The notes: generated by a model from the sequence alone, not told the origin. A DNA stretch of 64,000 bases from Scytonematopsis contorta HA4267-MV1 (GCA_019359035.1 JAHHIC010000066.1:186001-250000), one strand, 5' to 3'; shown: positions 17,975 to 27,235, numbered from the stretch's first letter. Numbers and translations are program-made.

Positions 17975-18571
17975 ATGATGGCAGAGCAAGCTAGTCTCCA
18001 ATCTCATAAAATTAAATTACAAGCTTCTGAAGAAACTAAATTTGTTTTTAGTGATTTTAATATACAAAAGCAAGCTGTAATTTCAGCTGCATTAGAAGAC
18101 GTATCTGTGATAAAAAATCCTCCCAGCATGGAGGCTTTATCCTGTGTATGTCTAAACTTAGAAGATTTAAAGTGTTTTGAATCTGTTAAAAACCAGTATG
18201 AGAAGTTTGGCGTAATTTTTCACAATTGTATAGCTATACAGCCTTCTAATCCAGCTTTTCCAAGTCATTCAGGGCTTATGGTATTGATGGGAGCTCCCAA
18301 AAGTGGATTTTTGGAAGCGAGTTTTGTACGTCCCGTTCACTCGGTGAGTACCTATGTAACTAGTTCTCAACGTTTAGTGCTTTCCGCTTACGACGGCAAT
18401 CGTCAATTACTTACCCAAGAAATATTACCGGGAGCTAATCTGGCTAACACAGACTCTGCTATACCTCCCAATAAATTATTAACAGTCAGAGCCAATAATA
18501 TTCATAGCGTTACCTTCTGCGCTTTTGATGGTCAGTTCACACTGGATGATTTTACTTTCGTCTTAAGTTAG
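17975..18571 (+). CDS. Conserved-looking beta-rich hypothetical protein
   Basis: 198 residues with no signal peptide or TM segment. The core LKCFESVKNQYEKFGVIFHN followed by CIAIQPSNPAFPSHSGLMVL resembles the carbohydrate-binding-like module seen in exported PEP-CTERM-type proteins (FE..GV.F.N.....PSNPAFP). There the next strands (FVRPVHSVSTYVTSSQRLVL and a C-terminal VTFCAFDG...LDDFTF) complete a jelly-roll. Here it has neither an export signal nor a sorting tail, which is odd. The ligand is unknown. ATG start; the second codon is also ATG. Confidence 0.55.
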   Translation: MMAEQASLQSHKIKLQASEETKFVFSDFNIQKQAVISAALEDVSVIKNPPSMEALSCVCLNLEDLKCFESVKNQYEKFGVIFHNCIAIQPSNPAFPSHSGLMVLMGAPKSGFLEASFVRPVHSVSTYVTSSQRLVLSAYDGNRQLLTQEILPGANLANTDSAIPPNKLLTVRANNIHSVTFCAFDGQFTLDDFTFVLS

Positions 18572-18708
18572 AAGTTATCCTAGTAAATCGTTTTTTTTTG
18601 CCAATACCCAGTTATCCTAGTAAGGGAATTTTTATCAAAGGTTGACTGTTGAGTGTTGACTGTTGAGAGATAAATTATTCACTTTAGTAATTTATTAGGT
18701 AAACCACT

Positions 18709-19485
18709 GTGGTTAAGGCTTCGTCTTCTTGGCAGCAAATAAAAAGCGAGCTTTCCAATTGGACGCAAACCAAGTCAAAGAGCAGTAAAACAATAAAGCG
18801 GAGTCTGAAGCGTTTTCAAGAACCGGGAAGCGCTTTAGGGTTTCTGACAATAGTTATTGCTATGCTGTTGTGGAATTGGAAACTGCTATTGGCAAGTAGC
18901 GTCGGCATTGGGGCGATGGTATCAGTTTACTCAATGTACAAATGGGATGTTCGGGTACGTTGGTCTGAAATTCATAATTTTTTCAATAGTCCAAACAGTA
19001 GATTCGCTGTAGCGGTTATTAGCGGAGGTATTGCCACCGTCAGTACTTACACGGCTGCTGCTATTTGGGTTGACTCTAACAGCCATTGGATAGCTGCTGG
19101 TGCGATATTACAGGGTTTTGGAACTTTAATGACCTTAGCTCTGTTAGTTTGGCAGATGGTTAGCTTTTACAAGAACCAACAAGAGAATCAATTAGATGAA
19201 TTATTGGTCAATTTGACCGAAGAAGACCCTCTTAAGCGATTAATTGCTTTACGTCAAATTAGTAAATTAGTCAGCCGCAAATCTATCGAGGATTCTGCAC
19301 AACACAGCGTAGCCGAATGTTTAAAACTACTACTGTGTCGTGAAGATGAACAAGCTGTTAGAGATGCAGCTTTCGATACTCTACAGATGTTAGAGGAACT
19401 GTACGAAGTAGAGCAAAAACCACTATCTAATACGGGTATACCCCTAGCACCATTACCAACAAGAGTTAAGGAACGGGTCTATTAA
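18709..19485 (+). CDS. Membrane protein with C-terminal helical-repeat domain
   Basis: 258 residues. A basic N-terminus (residues 1-40) is followed by about four TM segments: GFLTIVIAMLLWNW and LLLASSVGIGAMVSVY (~45-78), FAVAVISGGIATVSTYTAAA (~105-125) and an ILQGFGTLMTLALLVWQM segment (~140-160). The C-terminal ~90 residues form amphipathic helices resembling one or two HEAT/Armadillo units (DPLKRLIALRQISKLV, EQAVRDAAFDTLQMLEEL). Start is GTG 18709. It ends convergently with ftsE, with a tandem CAATTCG repeat between them. Function unknown. Confidence 0.55.
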   Translation: MVKASSSWQQIKSELSNWTQTKSKSSKTIKRSLKRFQEPGSALGFLTIVIAMLLWNWKLLLASSVGIGAMVSVYSMYKWDVRVRWSEIHNFFNSPNSRFAVAVISGGIATVSTYTAAAIWVDSNSHWIAAGAILQGFGTLMTLALLVWQMVSFYKNQQENQLDELLVNLTEEDPLKRLIALRQISKLVSRKSIEDSAQHSVAECLKLLLCREDEQAVRDAAFDTLQMLEELYEVEQKPLSNTGIPLAPLPTRVKERVY

Positions 19486-19486
19486 C

Positions 19487-19524
19487 AATTCGCAATTCGC
19501 AATTCGCAATTCGCAATTGCGAAT
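19487..19524. repeat. CAATTCG tandem repeat between convergent genes
   Basis: Five CAATTCG heptamers followed by CAATTGCGAATT form a self-complementary end that abuts the ftsE stop codon. Confidence 0.75.
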
Positions 19525-20264
19525 TATTTTACCCACCTCCCCGAATGAATTTGCAGCACTTTTTGGTTACATCTTCGGACTAAATTTTCGTCGTGGGTGG
19601 TTACGATTACTGTTGCTCCGAATGAGTTTAACTTTTGCAAAATGTCAATTACCTGCCAAGAATTATCTGGGTCTAAGTTACCTGTTGGCTCATCTGCTAA
19701 AATTAGCGGTGGAGTTCCGACTATGGCTCTTGCAATACTTACTCGCTGTTGCTCTCCCCCGGAAAGTTTATCTGGAAAGCTGTTGGCTTTGTTTACTAAC
19801 CCGACCAATTTTAAAGCTGGTTCTAATCGTCGTTGAATTTCCTTACGGGTATAACCTTGTGCTTGCAACACCAAACTGACGTTTTCGGCTACCGTCCGCT
19901 GAGGAATGAGTTTGTAGTCTTGGAATACTATCCCAATACGTCTTCGTAATTTCGATAGATGGTCACCTTTAGTGGTGTTTAGGTTATACCCATCAACAAT
20001 AACTTCTCCCTGAGTTGCTAACTCCTCACCATAAATTAGTTTCAGCAGAGTAGACTTTCCAGAACCACTGGGACCTGTGATAAATAAAAACTCTCCTTTT
20101 GTCAGTTCTAAATTGATATCCAACAATGCATGACAACCGTTTGGGTAACTTTTTGTTACAGAACGTAATTGCACTATGGCATTAGTACCACTTGCTTCTT
20201 GAGTTTTACTCTCATTAATATAAACTTTATTTGACGCTGATTCTTTAGGTGTTAATACAGGCAT
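19524..20264 (-). CDS. ftsE: Cell-division ABC-type ATPase FtsE
   Basis: A 246-residue ATP-binding protein. Walker A is GPSGSGKST, the Q-loop is [13 protein letters not shown], the ABC signature is [15 protein letters not shown], Walker B is [12 protein letters not shown] and the H-loop is VTTHD. The combination [21 protein letters not shown] and short length is typical of FtsE, which with FtsX controls septal peptidoglycan hydrolases at the inner membrane. No ftsX is adjacent in the window. The N-terminal ~28 residues before the ABC domain are variable. Confidence 0.85.
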   Translation of the reverse strand: MPVLTPKESASNKVYINESKTQEASGTNAIVQLRSVTKSYPNGCHALLDINLELTKGEFLFITGPSGSGKSTLLKLIYGEELATQGEVIVDGYNLNTTKGDHLSKLRRRIGIVFQDYKLIPQRTVAENVSLVLQAQGYTRKEIQRRLEPALKLVGLVNKANSFPDKLSGGEQQRVSIARAIVGTPPLILADEPTGNLDPDNSWQVIDILQKLNSFGATVIVTTHDENLVRRCNQKVLQIHSGRWVK

Positions 20265-20451
20265 TGCAAAATTGTTAGGAATGGGTGAAGTTTAAAAAAG
20301 TCCATACAAAATTAATGATTCCCAAGAAAACTTAGGAATCTCACATAAAAGTTAATTTTTTTATTTATGACTTTACTTGTATTTTTTCAATCCTTATCCA
20401 ATTGCAATACTGCTCCGGTTTTGTAAATTGCGAAGCGTGAAACCCCTGTAG

Positions 20452-20490
20452 AGACGTTACATATCGAGACGTTACATATCGAGACGTTAC
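20452..20490. repeat. Tandem GAGACGTTACATATC repeats
   Basis: Three copies of GAGACGTTACAT, two followed by ATC, form a tandemly expanded half of the GTAGAGACGTTACATGTAAC palindrome family. The array touches the 3' end of the next gene. Confidence 0.75.
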
Positions 20491-21266
20491 ATGCTTCCTT
20501 GTGCCTTCTGCCTTCTGCCCGCTGCCTTCCCCCGATAAACTAAGGATTTAATTGCAAACTCAGGTAAGGACAACATTCTTCGCCAGCGCCAAGGTTCTTT
20601 ATATAATCGGTATAACCATTCCAAATTATTATTTGCCAACCATTGTGGGGCACGAGTTTTATTTCCAGACCAAATATCAAAACTACCACCGACACCAACC
20701 CAAATCGCTTGGGGACATAAATGGCGGTTTTGGGCAATCCATAATTCTTGACGTGGTACTCCTAAGCCAACAAAAATCACTTGTGGGTTGCTTTGAGCTA
20801 GAGTTTGTCGCAATTCTTCTTCTTGTTCTGGAGAGTGGAAGCCAGAATGAACACCGCTAACTTCCAAACCTGGAAGTTGGGAACACCAATAATCAGCTGC
20901 TTTTTGCGCTACTCCGGGTGCTCCCCCATAGAAAAATACTTTTATACCCTCTGCACGTCGCCCAATTTCTTGCAACAGTGTTTCTGCTAGTTCAATACCC
21001 GGACAACGTTGCACTTTTTGCCGCAACAGAAGTTGTAAATATAACACCACCCCTGCTCCATCTGGCACTACTAGTTCAGCACCTTGAATTACCTGGGCTA
21101 AAGAGTCATTCTGTTCCGCTTGCATCGTCATTTCTGCATTTAGGGTTACCACATGAGTCCCTTTACCCTCTTGCAGTTGCTCTAGCAGCCAGTCCCCATA
21201 GTTAGATACAACATGAACTGGCATACTTAATACCGAAAACGCTTGCTTGTCTATAGACATAGCCAA
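20487..21266 (-). CDS. WecG/TagA/CpsF-family glycosyltransferase
   Basis: A GT26-family enzyme that transfers a sugar (ManNAc or ManNAcA in known members) to a lipid-linked acceptor during surface-polysaccharide synthesis. 259 residues with THVVTLNAEMTMQAEQN, LVVPDGAGVVLYLQLL, FFYGGAPGVAQKAADYW, PQVIFVGLGVPRQELWI and GVGGSFDIWSGNKTRAPQWL, all diagnostic, and NLEWLYRLYKEPWRWRRM near the C-terminus. The last ~10 residues (AGRRQKAQGSM) come from a CTTCTGCC-type repeat. The start could be Met1 or Met3. Confidence 0.93.
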   Translation of the reverse strand: MAMSIDKQAFSVLSMPVHVVSNYGDWLLEQLQEGKGTHVVTLNAEMTMQAEQNDSLAQVIQGAELVVPDGAGVVLYLQLLLRQKVQRCPGIELAETLLQEIGRRAEGIKVFFYGGAPGVAQKAADYWCSQLPGLEVSGVHSGFHSPEQEEELRQTLAQSNPQVIFVGLGVPRQELWIAQNRHLCPQAIWVGVGGSFDIWSGNKTRAPQWLANNNLEWLYRLYKEPWRWRRMLSLPEFAIKSLVYRGKAAGRRQKAQGSM

Positions 21267-21820
21267 TTTTACTTTCGCCTCACACCAAACGTCCAGACCG
21301 ATAGTTTATCAAATTAGTTCCATATATTGTCTGTCTCGCTGTTAGCAAAACCCAAGATTAACTCCCAAACTTAACAAAATTCAGTAAATTTACCTTAGAG
21401 AATCAATCACACAGACTTATATGGTCCCATACCTACTTAAAAATAATAGTATCTACTTGTATTATATTTTTGTTAACCAACAGTATTTTTTATTACCATC
21501 CAATTATATCAATAGTTGTGACCAGGCTTATACCTTATTCTGTCTAGAGATAGCAGTTTCCTGATAATTTTCCAAAATTGTTACGCTCAAAGGTACAAAA
21601 AAGCCTAAATTTGATGTAATGTAATTCTTTTCAGGGAGTCGAACTTGTTTTGGGCACAACTACTCCTCCTACATGCTAGTTTTAAGTAAAACCAGCAATT
21701 AAAATGCCTTCATAAGCAAATGGTTCACCAAATCGTTTCCAACTCAGGAAACAGCATATTTCAAAAGTTTTTAGTAAACTCAATTTTACAATCATTGAGT
21801 GCAACGGGTGGAAGTTAACC
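21267..21820. other. 554-bp spacer between divergent genes
   Basis: The AT-rich divergent promoter region of the glycosyltransferase (minus) and response regulator (plus). No ORF or repeat family is noticed. ATCATTGAGTGCAACGGGTGGAAG precedes the regulator start, with GTGGAAG as a weak ribosome-binding site. Confidence 0.5.
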
Positions 21821-22543
21821 ATGAGTAAAATTCGCGTGGCTCTGATTGAAGACCATGATTTAACCCGTGTGGGTATTCGGACTGCTTTAATGCAAAAGTC
21901 CGAATTCGAGGTAGTGGGAGAAGCTGCCAATGCCGCTGATGGGTTAAAAATGTTAAAGGCATCACATCCAGATATTGCGATTGTAGATATTGGTTTACCC
22001 GATAAAGACGGCATCGAACTCACTAAAGAGTTAAAGTCATCTGAAGTTGGCAATAATTCCAGTACTAAAGTATTGATACTGACATTGCAGGATAATAAAG
22101 AAGCCGTCTTAGCTGCTTTTGCAGCTGGGGCAGACTCTTACTGCATGAAAGATGATACATTTGAAAATTTGCTGGAAGCGGTTCGAGTGACTTACAATGG
22201 CTACGCTTGGATAGACCCTTCTATCGCACGAATTGTACTACAGCAGGCAAAAGCTAATCCATCACAGCCGGACTCAAACCAAGCTGTGGATAAAGCTGTA
22301 GTGCAAATTGCTAAGGAGACCAGTGAAAATCAGGAGGCAATTGACCCTTATACCTTGACAGAGAGGGAATTAGAAGTATTACAGTTGATAGTAGAAGGTT
22401 GTAGCAATGCTGTCATAGCAGAAAGATTGTATATAACAGTCGGAACAGTTAAGACTCATGTGCGAAATATCTTAAACAAACTATGTGCCGATGACCGTAC
22501 CCAAGCAGCAGTTCGCGCTTTGCGTTCCGGTTTGGTGGGATAA
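21821..22543 (+). CDS. NarL/LuxR-family response regulator
   Basis: A 240-residue transcription factor. The REC domain (1-~130) has the acidic pocket IEDHD, the phospho-acceptor Asp in AIVDIGLPDKDG (about residue 53), the switch Thr in ILTLQD and the Lys in YCMKDD. After a polar linker (~145-175) a LuxR helix-turn-helix follows: LTERELEVLQLIVEG, CSNAVIAERLYITVGTVKTH. It probably activates or represses genes after phosphorylation. No cognate kinase is next to it; the PP2C-phosphatase signalling genes 170 bp downstream are on the same strand. Confidence 0.93.
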   Translation: MSKIRVALIEDHDLTRVGIRTALMQKSEFEVVGEAANAADGLKMLKASHPDIAIVDIGLPDKDGIELTKELKSSEVGNNSSTKVLILTLQDNKEAVLAAFAAGADSYCMKDDTFENLLEAVRVTYNGYAWIDPSIARIVLQQAKANPSQPDSNQAVDKAVVQIAKETSENQEAIDPYTLTERELEVLQLIVEGCSNAVIAERLYITVGTVKTHVRNILNKLCADDRTQAAVRALRSGLVG

Positions 22544-22560
22544 CCTGACCTAAAAAGGTA

Positions 22561-22641
22561 TAGCGACTTTAAACAGCACTCACAAAATGCATTAATTTAA
22601 TGCATTTTGATGACTTGTTGCTGTTTGATTTTGTGTCGCTA
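22561..22641. repeat. 81-bp nested palindrome
   Basis: Three nested complementary pairs surround one centre: the outer TAGCGAC / GTCGCTA, the middle AAACAGCA / TGCTGTTT and the inner CAAAATGCATTA / TAATGCATTTTG with a 3-nt loop. It lies in the gap after the LuxR regulator. It may act as a terminator (no long T-run), a structured RNA or a small non-autonomous element. Confidence 0.7.
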
Positions 22642-22716
22642 TGATTTGTTGATTGTTGGGTGAGATGAGCCTGTCTTCATCTCGTCATATAAAGTATTGA
22701 AAAAGCAAAGTCCAAT

Positions 22717-24390
22717 ATGACTGAGAGTGAGGCTAGTAAACTAAAACTAATGGTGGTAGATGACGAGGCTGATAACCTAGATTTACTCTACCGCACTTTT
22801 AGGAGAGATTTTCAAGTATTTAAGGCGAGTGATGCTCGTGGTGCATTGGAAATTTTAGACCAAGCAGGTGAGATGGCAGTAATTATTACTGACCAACGAA
22901 TGCCTGAGATGAATGGTACAGAATTTCTCAGTCTGACAGTTGAGCGTTTCCCAGATACTATACGTATCCTACTCACAGGTTTTACGGATGTTGAAGATTT
23001 AGTCGATGCAATTAACTCTGGTCAAGTTTTTAAGTATATTACCAAACCTTGGAAGCCTGACCGTCTTAAGGCAATCGTCGAACAAGCCGCAGATACTTAT
23101 CAAGTGCTAAAAAAGCGCACTTTAGAGTTACGTCGTGCTTTACGGCGAGAATCTTTGTTTAATGCTGTGACTACTGCAATCCGTGAATCATTAGACTACA
23201 ACAGTATGCTGCAAAAAATAGTAGCAAAAATTGGCGAAAGCTTTGAAGCTACTTGCTGCTTACTGCGACCTGTGGAAGGGGATAAGTTGACATTAGACCA
23301 TTTTTCTTACGAAGATGCAAACGCGAATCTAAGCAGTTATTGTTTTGACCCAACGGTGCTAATTCAAGCAGTCTTAGAAACTCGGGAATGTCAACTCAAT
23401 CAAGGTATAGAAGACTATAAACCTTATTGCGAATTGGTAGTTCCACTGACGTACCAGCAAAAATTGCAAGCAGTTCTTGCGCTTTATCAACGCGGACGCG
23501 AGCATCCTTGGGACTCGGAGGACATTGAGCTAATTACAGGAGTGGCCGAACAAGCAGCCTTAGCTCTTTCGCAAGCAAAACTTTATCAAAGTTTACAAGA
23601 AAAGCAAGAGCAAATCCACGCGGAATTGGAAGTTGCTCGTCAAATCCAAAACAACCTCTTGCGTCAAAGCTTACCAGATGTTCAAGGTGCTAGGGTACAA
23701 GCTTGCTGCTTTCCTGCTCGGGAAGTAGGGGGGGACTTTTTTGAAGTTTTTGTCCATCCCAAAGGCGATTTGTGGTTAGCGGTGGGTGACGTTTCTGGAA
23801 AAGGAGTTCCAGCCGCGTTATTTATGGCTAGTGCAATTTCAGTTTTACGTCGGGAATTATCTTTAGAAACTCCGGCCGAACCGAACATAGTCATGAAAAA
23901 TCTTAACCATGCTCTTAGCGATGACTTAGTTAGTAACAACTGCTTTATTACCCTCGTTTTAGCAAAATATACACCGAGCACTAAGGAATTCGTTTACGCT
24001 AACGCTGGTCACATTTACCCCCTATTGTGGTCAAAAACAGCGGTTACGCAAACAATTCCTAATTATCTGAAAGTACGTGGCGTTCCCCTGGGTATTTTGC
24101 CTCAGTGGCAAGCAAAATCGGAAAGCTTAAGCCTCAATTCTGGAGATATTTTGTTAATCACCAGTGATGGAATTACTGAAGCTAAGGTCTTTGATAGCAC
24201 ACCTAGTTGCGTTAAATCCGAGGGAGGCGCTAAGGATATTAATCATCCTATGCTGAATCAAGACGGTCTTTGGCGGCTCCTACAAACTGAGATACAGCCA
24301 CTCTCTCTGACTCGTTTATTAGCTCGCATCCAGGCTGACGGCCAAGTACAAGAAGACGACCAAACTATACTTTCACTGGAGGTTTTGTAG
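22717..24390 (+). CDS. REC-GAF-PP2C (SpoIIE/RsbU-type) phosphatase
   Basis: 557 residues in three parts. The receiver domain (~10-130) has MVVDDEADN, the Asp in VIITDQRMPEMNG and KPWKPD. A GAF domain follows (~160-300: LFNAVTTAIRESLDYNSMLQ ... LALYQRGREHPWDSEDIEL). The SpoIIE-type PP2C domain (~325-557) has ARQIQNNLL, AREVGGDFFEV, LAVGDVSGKGVPAALFMA, YANAGH, ITSDGITEA and QEDDQT metal-binding motifs. Known homologs dephosphorylate an RsbV-type anti-sigma-factor antagonist. Only 3 nt separate it from the RsbW-like gene, so they form an operon. An RsbV homolog is not in the window. Confidence 0.93.
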   Translation: MTESEASKLKLMVVDDEADNLDLLYRTFRRDFQVFKASDARGALEILDQAGEMAVIITDQRMPEMNGTEFLSLTVERFPDTIRILLTGFTDVEDLVDAINSGQVFKYITKPWKPDRLKAIVEQAADTYQVLKKRTLELRRALRRESLFNAVTTAIRESLDYNSMLQKIVAKIGESFEATCCLLRPVEGDKLTLDHFSYEDANANLSSYCFDPTVLIQAVLETRECQLNQGIEDYKPYCELVVPLTYQQKLQAVLALYQRGREHPWDSEDIELITGVAEQAALALSQAKLYQSLQEKQEQIHAELEVARQIQNNLLRQSLPDVQGARVQACCFPAREVGGDFFEVFVHPKGDLWLAVGDVSGKGVPAALFMASAISVLRRELSLETPAEPNIVMKNLNHALSDDLVSNNCFITLVLAKYTPSTKEFVYANAGHIYPLLWSKTAVTQTIPNYLKVRGVPLGILPQWQAKSESLSLNSGDILLITSDGITEAKVFDSTPSCVKSEGGAKDINHPMLNQDGLWRLLQTEIQPLSLTRLLARIQADGQVQEDDQTILSLEVL

Positions 24391-24393
24391 ATA

Positions 24394-24819
24394 ATGAAAA
24401 GTGAGCTTCATGTACCAAGTGACTTGAAGTTTTTAGCGATAGTAGAAGGCTGGTTGCTAGGATGTTTAGAAGTAGAGCTAAAAAAATCAGTTGATTGGGC
24501 ACGACAGTCAAGTCGCTTACGCTTAGCTTTAGTGGAAGCCTACTCTAATGTGGTACGTCACGCCCACAAAGAACAACCAAATTTGCCAGTTTTATTACGC
24601 TTAGAACTAAAAGACCGCGACCTTGCTATCGAAATTTGGGACTACGGTGATGGTTACGATATCTCTGATTATTTTCCCCCTGAACCAACGGAAAAACAAG
24701 AAGGTGGTTACGGTTGGCTGATTATGAAACGTTTGATGGATAATGTTGAATATCAGCTACAAGTTGATGGGGGTAATTGTCTTAAATTAGAAGCAAAATT
24801 ACCCGAATCTAAAAATTAG
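24394..24819 (+). CDS. RsbW/SpoIIAB-like anti-sigma serine kinase
   Basis: A 141-residue stand-alone GHKL ATPase. N-box LALVEAYSNVVRHAHK (about residues 48-63), G1 IWDYGDGYD and a C-terminal GGYGWLIMKRLMDNVEY match RsbW/SpoIIAB-type kinases, which phosphorylate an STAS antagonist and may bind a sigma factor. It follows the PP2C phosphatase by 3 nt, making a partner-switching module. The target sigma factor or regulator cannot be told from here. Confidence 0.88.
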   Translation: MKSELHVPSDLKFLAIVEGWLLGCLEVELKKSVDWARQSSRLRLALVEAYSNVVRHAHKEQPNLPVLLRLELKDRDLAIEIWDYGDGYDISDYFPPEPTEKQEGGYGWLIMKRLMDNVEYQLQVDGGNCLKLEAKLPESKN

Positions 24820-24921
24820 TGTTGACTGTTGACTGTTGAGTGTTGAGTGTTCCCTCTTTCCCGGCTTAGGCTGGGAATGAGTTCTACATTTAGATTCTCA
24901 GCTAAGTTTATTACCTAATAA

Positions 24922-25350
24922 TTACTGTTTACGCAAGTTTAGTAATTCTTTGGGAGACGCTAAGAGTTTAACTCTTGTGTAGACTATTTGCTTTTGTGAG
25001 TTAAGTGTAAACAGCCACATAACATTAACACCACACCAAGAAGTTTCTGCTTTACCTGTTACTTCAACTTGGATTTGGTCAAATTCTTTCGTACTAATAA
25101 TTCCTCGTTGGGGAAAAGCTTTTATACCTTGGGCTTCTTTTTGTAAGTAAGCGACAATAGCGTCTTCTCCAACAACATGGGATTCAAAAGGTGGATGCAT
25201 CACACCGTCATCGGCAAACAATTTTGCTGTGGCTGAAAAATTACCGGAATTTAAGGTTTCAAAATAACGTAATATATTTTCTTCATTTATGCCCTCAATC
25301 GTAACTTTTTCTTGAGGAGCATCTGTGACAGTAGCATTAACGGTTGACAT
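24922..25350 (-). CDS. Orange-carotenoid-protein C-terminal-domain homolog (CTDH)
   Basis: The start is moved to the ATG at 25350 (MSTVNATVTD); the track's 17 extra residues are not family-like. 142 residues of NTF2 fold: INEENILRYFETLNSGNFSA, DDGVMHPPFESHVVGEDAIV, AYLQKEAQGIKAFP, TSWCGVNVMWLFTLN and the OCP-type ending LLASPKELLNL. CTDHs bind a keto-carotenoid as a homodimer, deliver or take up carotenoid with helical carotenoid proteins, and quench singlet oxygen. Cys106 in SWCGVN corresponds to the dimer-controlling cysteine described for an Anabaena CTDH. No HCP or ocp gene is adjacent. Confidence 0.9.
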   Translation of the reverse strand: MSTVNATVTDAPQEKVTIEGINEENILRYFETLNSGNFSATAKLFADDGVMHPPFESHVVGEDAIVAYLQKEAQGIKAFPQRGIISTKEFDQIQVEVTGKAETSWCGVNVMWLFTLNSQKQIVYTRVKLLASPKELLNLRKQ

Positions 25351-25637
25351 AGCGGTAATTAGAGGCTCTTTTAAAAATTTTGCATAAAAATTTAGGTACA
25401 AAATTTAGATTAAATAAAAAAGCGATAGAAAGCTTACTGCGGACGGAGGATTTTTTAAAACTTAAATCATTCTAATTAAGTATTCCTGAAAACTTGAACT
25501 ACATTAAATATCTTTATCCAAGTAAAGAATTAATCGCGTTTCTACGAAAACACCATGTAAAAATATTGGGATTGACTATGTAATGTATAATAGTGAAGCC
25601 AATTTTTAGGCAAAATTGAGATAATATATTAAAATTA

Positions 25638-26603
25638 ATGGATAAGTTGACCTTGGTTAACAGCAGCAAAATTAAGGAAAAGGCTTTAGAATTGGGGTTC
25701 CACAAGGTAGGGATTGCTGCTGTAGATGGAGAAATGCAAGTGAAAAAACAGCAATTGGAAGCTTGGCTAGCACTCGGTTATCATGCGGATATGGAATGGA
25801 TGGCTTCCCCCAAGCGCCAAGATATTCGCCTAGTGATGCCAGAGGTGCGAAGTATAATTTGTGTCGCCCTTAATTATTATACAGCCTATCAGCGTCCGTC
25901 TGGCAAAGAATATGCCAAAATTTCTCGTTATGCCTGGGGAAGGGATTACCACAAAGTGATGCATAAAAAACTTAAAGCTTTATGTTCTTGGTTGCAAACC
26001 CAAAAACATAACAGTTCAGAGAGCATCCAAGCGCGTTACTATGCAGATACTGGACCAGTACAAGACAAGGTTTGGGCGCAAGAAGCGGGGATTGGTTGGG
26101 TTGCTAAAAATGGTAATGTGATTACACGAGAGTACGGCTCTTGGGTATTTTTGGGTGAAGTCTTGACTAATTTACAGTTAGCACCTGATAAACCCCATGC
26201 ACAACATTGTGGAACATGTACCCGTTGTCTAGAAGCATGTCCTACGAGTGCTATTACTCAGCCTTTTGTAGTTGATGCAAACCGCTGTATTGCTTACCAC
26301 ACTATCGAAAATCGAGCAGAAAAATTACCTTCAGATATCGCAAACCATTTAGAAGGTTGGGTCGCAGGTTGTGATATTTGTCAAGATGTCTGTCCGTGGA
26401 ACCAACGTTTTGCCTGCGCTACGGATGTGTCCGAGTTTCATCCTTATCCACAGAATCTGGCTCCCAAGCTGGTAGAATTATCGCAATTGCCAGACAAGGA
26501 GTGGGATAAAAGATTTCCGGCATCGGCGTTACGGCGAATAAAGCCTGAAATGTTGCGACGGAATGCCCGTGCTAACCTTGAAGCATTCCAGAGAGAAGAA
26601 TGA
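25638..26603 (+). CDS. queG: Epoxyqueuosine reductase QueG
   Basis: The cobalamin- and Fe-S-dependent last step of queuosine synthesis, acting on tRNA with GUN anticodons. 321 residues. The N-terminal substrate domain has GFHKVGIAAVDGEM, ICVALNYY and the catalytic-region YADTGPVQDKVWAQEAGIGW. Two [4Fe-4S] motifs follow: CGTCTRCLEACP (~190-205) and CDICQDVCPWN (~245-255). The start is ATG 25638. The stop overlaps the following HAD gene by 4 nt (ATGA), so the two are translationally coupled. Confidence 0.96.
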   Translation: MDKLTLVNSSKIKEKALELGFHKVGIAAVDGEMQVKKQQLEAWLALGYHADMEWMASPKRQDIRLVMPEVRSIICVALNYYTAYQRPSGKEYAKISRYAWGRDYHKVMHKKLKALCSWLQTQKHNSSESIQARYYADTGPVQDKVWAQEAGIGWVAKNGNVITREYGSWVFLGEVLTNLQLAPDKPHAQHCGTCTRCLEACPTSAITQPFVVDANRCIAYHTIENRAEKLPSDIANHLEGWVAGCDICQDVCPWNQRFACATDVSEFHPYPQNLAPKLVELSQLPDKEWDKRFPASALRRIKPEMLRRNARANLEAFQREE

Positions 26604-27235
26604 CCCAGAAAGTAATTATTTTTGATTTTGACGGCACTATTGCTGATACAGTTGATGCTCTTGTTAGTATTACGAATAGTTTAGCCAAACAGTTTGGTTA
26701 TATACCTATTTCCCGTGACGAATTATCGATATTAAGAAATTTAACATCTCGGGAGATTTTAAAATATTCTGGTATTTCGGCTTTCAAAGTGCCTTTTTTA
26801 GTCAAGAGGGTGAAATCAGAATTAAAAAATAAAATTAAAGATTTAAAGCCAATCCCTGATATTAGAGAGGCTTTGATAGCACTGAAAGATGATGGTCACA
26901 GGTTAGGGATTATTACTTCTAACTCTAAAGAAAATGTTACGGAATTTTTGCAGGTTAATGAATTGGATAATTTGTTTGAGTTTATCCATTCAGGGGTAAC
27001 TATTTTTGGTAAGACTACAATAATTAATAATTTGTTACGGCAGAAACAACTTAAAACTCAAGAAGTTATTTATGTTGGTGATGAGACTAGAGATATCGAA
27101 TCTTCTAAAAAAGCAAATATCAAAGTCGTTGCTGTGACTTGGGGTTTTAATTCCCAAGAAGCTTTAGCTAAGGAGAAGCCTGACTTTTTAATCCACGAAC
27201 CACAGGAGTTGGTGGAGGTTGTGAAAAATATCTAA
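26600..27235 (+). CDS. HAD-family phosphatase (phosphoglycolate-phosphatase-like)
   Basis: 211 residues. Motif I is FDFDGTIADT (residues 8-17) with the nucleophile Asp10 and the acid/base Asp12, motif II IITSNS, the motif III Lys in FGKTTII, and motif IV YVGDETRDIE. The helical cap between motifs I and II is the C1 type of Gph/PGP. It may hydrolyse 2-phosphoglycolate, which would connect with glcD in the same window, but HAD specificity cannot be read from sequence. It overlaps queG by 4 nt. Confidence 0.85.
   Translation: MTQKVIIFDFDGTIADTVDALVSITNSLAKQFGYIPISRDELSILRNLTSREILKYSGISAFKVPFLVKRVKSELKNKIKDLKPIPDIREALIALKDDGHRLGIITSNSKENVTEFLQVNELDNLFEFIHSGVTIFGKTTIINNLLRQKQLKTQEVIYVGDETRDIESSKKANIKVVAVTWGFNSQEALAKEKPDFLIHEPQELVEVVKNI

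Noticed and set aside
19517-19879. 120-residue plus-strand ORF
   Set aside because: Antisense to the FtsE coding region, which has unmistakable ABC motifs.
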